NCBI GenBank assembly: GCA_025354885.1
Contig: JANXLY010000362.1
Span: forward strand, 1-47,808
Length of the DNA: 47,808 bases
Reading direction: 5' to 3'
Source: Acidobacteriota bacterium
Lineage (GTDB): Bacteria > Acidobacteriota > Terriglobia > Bryobacterales > Bryobacteraceae
Shown: piece after piece, positions 16,458 to 23,434 of the stretch
Position numbering within the stretch: the stretch's first letter is position 1
Layout: every line of letters begins with the position of its first letter
Program-made: the position numbers and the translations under genes
Notes under the pieces: model-generated
Told to the model about the DNA's origin: nothing
Database searches by the model: none
Seen by the model: the letters and a program-made list of their open reading frames with translations, nothing else

Positions 16458-16840
16458 AGTTGATTGAATACGCCGATGCCAATGCCGAGGTTCGCGCTGT
16501 CTATGACGACATCATGACCAAACGCAAGACCGACTACATCAACAATTTCTGGAAAGCGCTGGCGCATGATCCGGCGACGCTGAAGCGCACCTGGGAAAGC
16601 ATTCAGCAGGTGATGGGGGCAGGGGAGCTCGATCCGCTGATCAAGGAGTTGCTCTACATCGCCGTCAGCGTCACGAATGGCTGCGAGTATTGCATTGCCT
16701 CCCATACTGCATCAGCGCGAGTGAAGGGGATGAGCGAAGGTATGTTCGGCGAATTGATGGCCGTTGTCGGAATGGCGAACGAGACGAATCGTCTCGTTGC
16801 CGGTTACCGTGTTCCCGTGGATGAGCGGTTCAAAGACTAG
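16454..16840 (+). CDS. Carboxymuconolactone decarboxylase / AhpD-like family protein
   Basis: A 128-residue all-helical protein with the redox motif C77-E-Y-C80-x3-H84, which in AhpD-type alkylhydroperoxidases supplies the peroxidatic cysteine pair and histidine. The preceding helix LIKELLYIAVSVTNG is also typical. It starts at ATG 16454, sharing four bases with the kinase stop, so its translation is probably coupled to the kinase. This suggests a link between kinase signalling and peroxide or redox chemistry, which is inference. True gamma-carboxymuconolactone decarboxylases lack the CxxC, so a peroxidase-type role is the better guess. Confidence 0.88.
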   Translation: MKLIEYADANAEVRAVYDDIMTKRKTDYINNFWKALAHDPATLKRTWESIQQVMGAGELDPLIKELLYIAVSVTNGCEYCIASHTASARVKGMSEGMFGELMAVVGMANETNRLVAGYRVPVDERFKD

Positions 16841-16954
16841 ACCGAGGTCATGATCGCAGTCGAGAGGCCCCAAGAAACTCGTTTCGATCCCCGACCTGAA
16901 GCTCTATGATGTCTATCGGGAGGTGCGACGAGCAGGCCACCAAGGATCTGCTGA

Positions 16955-16960
16955 TAAGAT
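16955..16960 (+). promoter_or_regulatory. Extended -10-like element upstream of the PQQ-type dehydrogenase
   Basis: TGATAAGAT (TG-n-TAAGAT, hexamer at 16955-16960) sits 9 bases before ATG 16970, which lacks a Shine-Dalgarno. Extended -10 promoters need no strong -35. The spacing suggests a leaderless or near-leaderless mRNA. Confidence 0.4.
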
Positions 16961-16969
16961 GCAGCACAT

Positions 16970-18802
16970 ATGAACGGACTTCTTCGATTTGTAGCTCTTG
17001 CTTTCGCACTGAGTTTGTCAGCAGCGGAGATCCCTCTGGGTGAAGAGATCTACAAGCAACAGTGTGCAATTTGCCATGAGCGTTCGAGCGAGACCCGTGC
17101 GCCGGCTCCAACCGCCATGCGGCAAATGTCACCGCAAGCCATCGTGAAGGCACTTGAATCCGGGGTGATGAAGCAACAGGGCGCATCACTGAGTGCAGCC
17201 CAGCGGAACTCTGTGGCCGCATTTCTCGCAGCCAAAGCGGGAGCGGAGCCAATCACCACACAAGGCCTATGCGCGACAACAGGCCCGCCTCTTGCACAAG
17301 CCTGGAATGGCTGGAGCCCAGGCCCATCCAATAACGCCCGCTTTCAACGAGACACCGACATCACAGCGTCCAACCTCTCTCGTCTCAAGTTGAAATGGGC
17401 ATTCGCTTTCAAAGAAACATTCGTGGCATTTGGTCAACCTTCTGTCGTTGGCGGGCGATTGTTTGTGGCCAGCGCGAATCGCAATGTCTATTCGCTCGAC
17501 GCCAAGTCCGGGTGCCAGCATTGGGCGTTTCAAGCCGAAGCTCCCGTTCGCACCGCAGTTACCATCGCGAGTGTCGAAGGGCGCTCCCTTGCATTCTTTG
17601 GAGATCTAAAGGCGACGGCCTACGCAGTCGATTCGATCACCGGCGAACTGGTGTGGGCAGTGAAGGTTGACCCGCACCCCAAATCGAGGATTGCGGGCTC
17701 AATAGTGTACCACGACGGCCGCATTTACGTCCCGATTACTGCGGCTGAAGAAGGTCCACAACTGGATCCCAAATACGAATGTTGTTCCGCTCGCGGCGGT
17801 ATCGCGGCACTCGATGCGAAGACAGGCAAGCAAATCTGGAAGACCCCTACTATCACCGAAGAAGCGAAACGAACCGGGGTCAACTGGGCCGGAACCCCCA
17901 CCTGGGGGCCGTCTGGTGCGAGCATCTGGTCCGCGCCCACCATCGACGTTGAACGCAAACTGATCTACGGTGCAACCGGAGACAATTTCTCTAAGCCCTC
18001 CACCAAGACGAGCGACGCGATCATCGCCTTTGACCTGGGCACCGGCAAGATCGTATGGACCCGCCAATTTACCGCCAACGACGTCTTCAACATGAATCCC
18101 ATTTGTCGTGGCAGCGAGAAGCCGCCCGGATGCCCCGACCCCAATGGACCCGACTTCGACTTTGGGGCTTCACTCATCCTCGAAAAAATGCCCGATGGCA
18201 AACGTGTGCTGATCGGAAGTCAGAAGTCCGGACACGTTCACGCGCTGGATCCAGATCACGATGGCGAAATTTTGTGGCAGGCACGTCCGGGCGAGGGTGG
18301 CACGCTTGGAGGCATCCAATGGGGGTCCGCCAGCGACGGCAAGAATGTCTATGCCGCTGTCTCGGACATCCGCTTTAAATCTGCTCAATTGGTGGATGGT
18401 AAGCGCAAATTTGGAGTAGATCCACAAGCGGGCGGCGGATTACACGCGCTTGATCTCATGACCGGAGCCAAGGTTTGGTCTGCTCCTCCACCGCAATGCG
18501 GCGAGCGTCCCAACTGTAGCCCGGCACAGTCGGCTGCGGTGACAGCGATTCCCGGAGTTGTGTTTTCAGGAGGCGTGGATGGCAGGCTGCGAGCGTACTC
18601 GACCCGCGACGGAACCGTGCTTTGGGATTTTGATACGGCTCGCGAGTTTGCGGTTGTGAATGGAGGGTCCGCAAAAGGCGGATCGATGGACGGCGCAGGG
18701 CCGGCCATTGCTGGTGGCATGTTGTTTGTCGGCTCAGGCTATGGAATCTGGGGCGGCTTACCGGGCAACGTTTTGCTAGCCTTTTCGCTGGATGGCAAAT
18801 AG
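16970..18802 (+). CDS. Exported cytochrome c / PQQ-type beta-propeller dehydrogenase
   Basis: The 610-residue protein has a Sec signal peptide (1-19), a short cytochrome c domain with heme motif C32-A-I-C35-H36 and later methionines as possible axial ligand, and then a beta-propeller with W-type repeats typical of pyrroloquinoline-quinone alcohol dehydrogenases. Repeats such as GGRLFVASANRNVYSLDAKSG and GGVDGRLRAYSTRDG recur about every 50-60 residues. The order heme domain first, propeller second is that of polyvinyl-alcohol dehydrogenase-like enzymes. It would oxidise an alcohol in the periplasm and pass electrons to its own heme. The substrate is not evident. It lies 129 bp downstream of the AhpD-like gene, with its own promoter-like element. 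Confidence 0.85.
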   Translation: MNGLLRFVALAFALSLSAAEIPLGEEIYKQQCAICHERSSETRAPAPTAMRQMSPQAIVKALESGVMKQQGASLSAAQRNSVAAFLAAKAGAEPITTQGLCATTGPPLAQAWNGWSPGPSNNARFQRDTDITASNLSRLKLKWAFAFKETFVAFGQPSVVGGRLFVASANRNVYSLDAKSGCQHWAFQAEAPVRTAVTIASVEGRSLAFFGDLKATAYAVDSITGELVWAVKVDPHPKSRIAGSIVYHDGRIYVPITAAEEGPQLDPKYECCSARGGIAALDAKTGKQIWKTPTITEEAKRTGVNWAGTPTWGPSGASIWSAPTIDVERKLIYGATGDNFSKPSTKTSDAIIAFDLGTGKIVWTRQFTANDVFNMNPICRGSEKPPGCPDPNGPDFDFGASLILEKMPDGKRVLIGSQKSGHVHALDPDHDGEILWQARPGEGGTLGGIQWGSASDGKNVYAAVSDIRFKSAQLVDGKRKFGVDPQAGGGLHALDLMTGAKVWSAPPPQCGERPNCSPAQSAAVTAIPGVVFSGGVDGRLRAYSTRDGTVLWDFDTAREFAVVNGGSAKGGSMDGAGPAIAGGMLFVGSGYGIWGGLPGNVLLAFSLDGK

Positions 18803-18840
18803 CGCTGCCGCTGGGGGCCTTTCGGTCTGCCTTCTTTGAA

Positions 18841-19713
18841 CTAGTCGTCGCTGAAGATACGGCCTATGGCGCCGAGAGGGTTGTTTTGGTCGCCACCGGA
18901 GGCAGGGCTGCCAGCGCTTAGTTCACGTCGCATCTTCTCGAGGGTCATCGACTGGATGATGGCGCGGCCAGGGCCGGTCAGCGTCGCAAGAAAGAAGCCT
19001 TCACCGCCGAAGATGGCGGTCTTGATGCCGCCAGCCATCTGAATGTCGTAATTGACCGATTCATCAAAGGCAACGATGCAGCCCGTGTCGACCTGCAGTT
19101 GTTCTCCGGGGCCGAGCTGAAACTCAACAAAGTCGCCGCCGCCGTGAATGAAGGCGAGGCCGGGGCCAGTGAGTTTTTCGAGAATAAAGCCTTCTCCGCC
19201 GAAGAATCCAGATCCGAATTTCTTAACGAAAGCAATGTTGAGCTGTACCGAGGTCTGGGCGCAGACGAAGCTGTCGCGCTGGACAAGGATTGACTGACCG
19301 GGCTTGAGGTCAAAGGCCTGGACATGGCCGGGGTAGCTGCCGGCAAAGCCTACTTCGCCATTGCCATTTGAGCGGAAATAGGTCATGAAGAGGCTTTCGC
19401 CCATCAACTTGCGCTTGACGGCTCCCCAGATTTTCTGGCCGATGCTGTCGCCCTGCATTTTGGTTTCCCAATTGACATTGGCGGTCTTGTAGACCATCTT
19501 GCCAGCCTCGGCGTAGAGTTCCTGGCCGGGCTTCATTTTGCAGCGAATGATCTGCAAGTTTTCGCCCTGAATCGTATAGTCGAGTGGCTCCTGAGCGACC
19601 ATGCCGGGTGTGCTAAAACTTGTACTAGCAACTCCCTCCATCGCCGTCCCACATTTAGGGCAGAATCGTGCCGCGTCTTCGATTTGTGCTCCGCAGTTTG
19701 TACAAAAGGCCAT
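18841..19713 (-). CDS. AIM24 / TIGR00266 family protein with N-terminal zinc ribbon
   Basis: Start M at 19713 gives a 290-residue protein. The first 25 residues form a zinc ribbon (CTNC ... CPKC). From about residue 45 onward there is an AIM24-type beta-sandwich: recurring strands such as QELYAEAGKMVY, then GEGFILEKLTGPG and, about 70 residues later, the near-repeat GEGFFLATLTGPG. The family occurs from bacteria to mitochondria, has no settled enzymatic role and contains no catalytic motif. Its start codon is 28 bp from that of the divergent secreted protein. A longer in-frame start (19809) would add a basic unconserved tail and overlap that gene. Confidence 0.88.
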   Translation of the reverse strand: MAFCTNCGAQIEDAARFCPKCGTAMEGVASTSFSTPGMVAQEPLDYTIQGENLQIIRCKMKPGQELYAEAGKMVYKTANVNWETKMQGDSIGQKIWGAVKRKLMGESLFMTYFRSNGNGEVGFAGSYPGHVQAFDLKPGQSILVQRDSFVCAQTSVQLNIAFVKKFGSGFFGGEGFILEKLTGPGLAFIHGGGDFVEFQLGPGEQLQVDTGCIVAFDESVNYDIQMAGGIKTAIFGGEGFFLATLTGPGRAIIQSMTLEKMRRELSAGSPASGGDQNNPLGAIGRIFSDD

Positions 19714-19728
19714 AAAAATGAATGTTAC

Positions 19729-19734
19729 TAGAAT
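19729..19734 (+). promoter_or_regulatory. -10-like element TAGAAT before the TIGR03437 protein
   Basis: TAGAAT matches the -10 consensus at five of six positions and ends 7 bases before ATG 19742. No Shine-Dalgarno precedes that ATG. The spacing favours a leaderless mRNA starting at 19742 rather than at the upstream in-frame ATG 19718, which would lie on the promoter itself. Confidence 0.4.
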
Positions 19735-19741
19735 TACGTCA

Positions 19742-22636
19742 ATGCGCACCCTAAAAGTTCCCTTCTTGTTCGTCTTCTTGTGCCTGGCCATTTTGGGCAA
19801 AGGTGCCAAGGAGACTTGCGGAAGCTACCCGGAACGCGTAAAAGAAGAGCTGCTGCGGGCGAAGCTGAATGTGGAGCGGCGGGAACTGGAGCGTGTGTTT
19901 CGCAAGCTTGGAGGGTTGGAAGCGAGCGAAGAGCCAAGGGCTGTGGCGCGGGATATCGGGAACATCGCCGTGATTGAAGAAGACTCGGGGATCATCAGCA
20001 GGCGGAATTTGTTCAACCTGAATCAGAAGACGCTGCGCTTTGTACCTGTGGCTGCGGGGTACCGCGTTGAGCTGGCGGGAATCGATGCTGGCACTGTGTC
20101 GAATCTTCAGGCGCTCCAGCTTGGCGACGATGATTCCCGCGCTGTGACAATGCCGTTTGCCTTCCCTTTCTTTGGGAAAAGCTACCGCTCGGTGTTTGTG
20201 AACAGCGATGGCAATTTGAGCTTTGACGAAGCGGATTCTTCGACGCGAGAGCGGAGTCTGGGGAGGCTGTTGAGTGGCCTGCCGCGAGTGGCAGCGCTGT
20301 TTGATGACCTTGATCCTTCGCGCTCTGGCTCCGTCGGCGTCCGTTCGAGCGCTGATCGATTGGTGGTGGCCTGGCAGGCAGTGCCCGAGTATACAGACTT
20401 TGGTGCCGGGGCTGCAAATACTTTTCAGATCACTCTGTTCGCAACGGGGACGATTGAGATTGCGTATCAGGATATCAACTCCGAGCAGGGTGTTGTTGGG
20501 ATTTCGCCGGGCCAACTCACGGGCGCTTCGAGTGTGGTGAGCTTTACGGCTTCGAGCGGACAGAGTTACCCGGCTGCTATCGCAGAGCGCTTTACGAATC
20601 GTGAGGAATTGGACACGGTGAGTGCGGCGCAGCGGTTTTTTGAGACGCATGAGGATGCTTATGACTACCTCGTTTTTTACAACGTACTGGGAGTTTCGGC
20701 CGGGACGGGAGTGGTCGCCTATGAGGTGACGGTGCGCAATCAAAGGACCGGATTTGGCGACACAATCGTAGAAGCGGGGCCCGAGTATGGAAGTGCGCGC
20801 CGCTTGCAGGCTGTTCTGAATCTGGGGCCGATCACACAGTATCCTGTAGACCCGAACGCAATTCTGCCGCAGCGTTTCAGTTCGCGGGATACGCCAGTAA
20901 CTGTCATTGCGCATGAGGCGGGGCACTTGTTTCTTGCTTTTGCGAGTGTGCGTGATCCGAACAATCCGACAAGCCGTCCCATGTTGGGAAGGCAAACGGC
21001 ACACTGGAATTTCAGCTTCAACAGTGAGGCAAGCTTGCTCGAAGGCAATCGAATTCAGGACAAGGGCTCAGGCGCTTCTCCGCGTTTTGAAACGGTGGCT
21101 GTAACGGAGGCCTATTCGGCTTTCGATCAATACCTGATGGGGTTACGGCCCAAGGAAGAAGTGCCGCCGCTGTTTTATGTAAGCGGTGCGGGGATCAATA
21201 GTCTCTTTCCGCCACCGCCGCAAATTGGGGTCCGCTTTGACGGGCAACGACGCGATGTGAGTGTGGAGGATGTGATTGCCGAGATGGGCCGACGGACCCC
21301 GGATCACACAGTGAGCCAGAAGAAGTTTCGTTTCGGATTTGTGCTGATTACGCCGAAGGGAGTCAACGTTGACCCGGCCTGGGTGAGCCAGGTTGAGACG
21401 TATCGCAGCCGTTTTGAGGAGTTTTACTTTCGGGCAGCAGGGCAGCGGGCGACGGCAGATGCAAGCCTCAGGAAGAGCGTGGCCCTGAGCCTTTGGCCTG
21501 CGAGTGGGTTGGTTGCGGGGCAGAGTGCAACTGCGAGTTTGCGGTTGAGTGCTGCTTCAAGCGTTGCGCGGAGCTTTGCAGTGCGGGCAAGAAACGCGTT
21601 AGTGGAAGTGCCGGCGACAGTGAGTGTCGCGGCAGGACAGAGCACTGCGAGTTTTGCTGTGAGGGGGTTGCAGACCGGTGTGGATCTGATTGAAGTGACG
21701 CCTGCCGATGTTGCATACGAAAGCGTTGAGGCGCGCGTGCAAGTGCAGGCGAGTTTGAAGAATTTGGCGCTTGAGGTGGTGAGCGGAGATGCTCAAATGA
21801 CGGGGCTTGATTTTCTCTCGAAGCCGCTGCTTGTAAAGGTAAGGGATGTGAACCGGTTGGCCTATCCGGGGGTGCGTGTTACGGCAGTGGCTGGGGGCAA
21901 CGGTGTTGTAGAGCCTGCGAGCGCTGTGGCGGATGAGAATGGTCTGGCGAGCTTTCGCTGGAAGCCGGCAGCGGCGCCTTTGAATCGGATCGACTTCAGC
22001 GTGGATGCGGCTGTGACCGCATCTGCGACTGCCTTGGGCAAGCCCTACCTGCTTTCCACGGCAGTGGTAAATGCTGCTTCGTTTGCGGCTGGCTTGACGC
22101 CTTTCGGCTTGCATACAATCTTTGGCGCGAATCTTGCAGGCGGGGTGACGGTGGCGGCGACTTCCCCCTGGCCGGGCAGGATCAACGATGTGGAGGTGTT
22201 GGTAAATGGACGGCCGCAGCCGCTGGTGTATGTGAGCGACAGCCAGATCAATTTTTATCTTGCGGATGTGTTCAGCAGTACGGATGTGACGGTGGAAGTA
22301 AATACGCCGTTGGGGACGAGCGGCACTGTGCGGGTCGCGATCAAGCCAGTGCAGCCGGGGATCTTTTTCAATGCGATACTGCGGCGGGGTGAGTATGTTG
22401 AAGTCTACGCGACTGGCCTTGGCAGCGTCGAGCAACGGAATGGCTTGCAATATGTAACTCGTACGACGGAGGCCTTTGTAAATGGAAGTGCTGCGGAAGT
22501 GCAGTTTGCAGGGCTCGTGCCCGGGTTTGTGGGGCTGTATCAGGTGAATGTGCGTGTGCTAGCCGGAGCGACGGGAGCGCTGCGGGTGAGGCTTCGGGTG
22601 GGGGGCGTGGAGAGCAATGAGATGCAGGTGCCGTAA
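19742..22636 (+). CDS. Large secreted protein: nidogen-like region, HEAGH motif and TIGR03437 C-terminal domain
   Basis: A 964-residue exported protein. From ATG 19742 it has a signal peptide (about 1-25). Residues about 130-260 resemble a nidogen-like adhesion domain (FPFFGKSYRSVFVNSDGNLSF, then AALFDDLDPS). A zinc-metalloprotease-type HEAGH lies at 391-395, inside a region with many aromatic residues. Two Ig-like or invasin-type beta domains occupy roughly 580-760. The end, from about 773, is the Solibacter C-terminal domain (TIGR03437: VVNAASF, G-x-x-x-x-I-F-G-x-N-L, V-Y-A-T-G-L-G). The start could also be 19718. A role in binding or cutting polymers outside the cell is plausible but not shown. 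Confidence 0.85.
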   Translation: MRTLKVPFLFVFLCLAILGKGAKETCGSYPERVKEELLRAKLNVERRELERVFRKLGGLEASEEPRAVARDIGNIAVIEEDSGIISRRNLFNLNQKTLRFVPVAAGYRVELAGIDAGTVSNLQALQLGDDDSRAVTMPFAFPFFGKSYRSVFVNSDGNLSFDEADSSTRERSLGRLLSGLPRVAALFDDLDPSRSGSVGVRSSADRLVVAWQAVPEYTDFGAGAANTFQITLFATGTIEIAYQDINSEQGVVGISPGQLTGASSVVSFTASSGQSYPAAIAERFTNREELDTVSAAQRFFETHEDAYDYLVFYNVLGVSAGTGVVAYEVTVRNQRTGFGDTIVEAGPEYGSARRLQAVLNLGPITQYPVDPNAILPQRFSSRDTPVTVIAHEAGHLFLAFASVRDPNNPTSRPMLGRQTAHWNFSFNSEASLLEGNRIQDKGSGASPRFETVAVTEAYSAFDQYLMGLRPKEEVPPLFYVSGAGINSLFPPPPQIGVRFDGQRRDVSVEDVIAEMGRRTPDHTVSQKKFRFGFVLITPKGVNVDPAWVSQVETYRSRFEEFYFRAAGQRATADASLRKSVALSLWPASGLVAGQSATASLRLSAASSVARSFAVRARNALVEVPATVSVAAGQSTASFAVRGLQTGVDLIEVTPADVAYESVEARVQVQASLKNLALEVVSGDAQMTGLDFLSKPLLVKVRDVNRLAYPGVRVTAVAGGNGVVEPASAVADENGLASFRWKPAAAPLNRIDFSVDAAVTASATALGKPYLLSTAVVNAASFAAGLTPFGLHTIFGANLAGGVTVAATSPWPGRINDVEVLVNGRPQPLVYVSDSQINFYLADVFSSTDVTVEVNTPLGTSGTVRVAIKPVQPGIFFNAILRRGEYVEVYATGLGSVEQRNGLQYVTRTTEAFVNGSAAEVQFAGLVPGFVGLYQVNVRVLAGATGALRVRLRVGGVESNEMQVP

Positions 22637-22653
22637 GTGCACTTTCGATTTGC

Positions 22654-22659
22654 TAAAAT
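22654..22659 (+). promoter_or_regulatory. Extended -10-like element before the CxxCH protein
   Basis: TGCTAAAAT (TG-n-TAAAAT, hexamer 22654-22659) ends 7 bases before ATG 22667. It supports that ATG over the in-frame GTG at 22637 and suggests a leaderless message, although the gene upstream ends only 30 bp away and read-through is possible. Confidence 0.4.
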
Positions 22660-22666
22660 CTGTGTC

Positions 22667-23389
22667 ATGCGCTACCTCTATTTCTTCTTTGCCGCACTGA
22701 CCCTTGCCGCTCAGCCCAACCCGAACCGGCTTACGATCGGCTGGCTGGTCCGCGAGGATATTTTCGCGGGATTGATAGACAATGATCCAGTGAGGTTTGC
22801 CAAGGGTCTAGAGACTCTTAACGCGGTTGCTCGCCACTATCCGGAGGGCACTGTTTTTGCATGGCGATACACGGCAGAGGCTGTGCAGGCGGTATGGGCG
22901 CATGAAGCCAAAGACAACGTCTCTTTCAATCGCCACTATGCCTTGGCGCTCACTTACCTTGATCAGAGTCGTAAGGCTTCGAGCGGAGAGAATGCCACCA
23001 TTCCAGAAATTTTTGAAGGGGCGACTATGGCTGTTCTTGCGGAGCGGATGCCAGAAGCGCTTCGGCGCGGTTCCTGGGAACGCGCCTACAAGGCCTATGC
23101 GAAACTTGACGAACTTCAAAGTTCTCAAGTGGACAGATTTCCGATGCATATGAAGGGCGAGAGTCTATCGGGGCTGGCGGCGACGGCTTATCGAACGGGT
23201 CGTGAAGCGGAGATGCTGAAGACGCTGGAACGGATTCAGGCAGGAATGCCGAAGACGCCTTATGCGACAGTGGCGAAGAAATGGGCCGATGAGCCGGAGG
23301 CGAGAGCGAAAGTGAAGTTCGTCTGCATCTCGTGCCATGAGCCGAATCGTCTTGGCAATCGCGTCGAGCGGAGCCTGGCAGTCGAATAA
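22667..23389 (+). CDS. Secreted hypothetical protein with C-terminal CxxCH (240 aa)
   Basis: The protein has a short signal peptide (MRYLYFFFAALTLAAQ) and a helical body of TPR-like appearance (repeated A-x-x-Y and hydrophobic/alanine helices, about 40-205). Near its end there is a C-I-S-C-H heme-binding motif, about 22 residues from the C-terminus. A single heme site at the very end of a helical periplasmic protein could be a small electron-carrier tail or a degenerate cytochrome. I do not recognise a family. It follows the TIGR03437 protein closely and is closed by a strong terminator. Confidence 0.7.
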   Translation: MRYLYFFFAALTLAAQPNPNRLTIGWLVREDIFAGLIDNDPVRFAKGLETLNAVARHYPEGTVFAWRYTAEAVQAVWAHEAKDNVSFNRHYALALTYLDQSRKASSGENATIPEIFEGATMAVLAERMPEALRRGSWERAYKAYAKLDELQSSQVDRFPMHMKGESLSGLAATAYRTGREAEMLKTLERIQAGMPKTPYATVAKKWADEPEARAKVKFVCISCHEPNRLGNRVERSLAVE

Positions 23390-23390
23390 A

Positions 23391-23420
23391 AAAAGCCCTG
23401 CCTGGGGAGGCAGGGCTTTT
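23391..23420. terminator. Bidirectional Rho-independent terminator
   Basis: A perfect 12-bp inverted repeat, AAAAGCCCTGCC at 23391-23402 and its complement at 23409-23420, with a 6-base loop. The outer part is A-rich on one side and T-rich on the other, so it can work in both directions. It lies between the converging CxxCH-protein gene (stop 23389) and the TonB-receptor gene (stop 23435). Confidence 0.93.
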
Positions 23421-23434
23421 CGGGTTGGAGTTGG

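Noticed and set aside
19751..21004. 417-codon minus-strand frame opposite the TIGR03437 protein
   Set aside because: Arg/His/Ser-rich composition with no domain, fully antisense to a gene with a signal peptide and recognisable domains.
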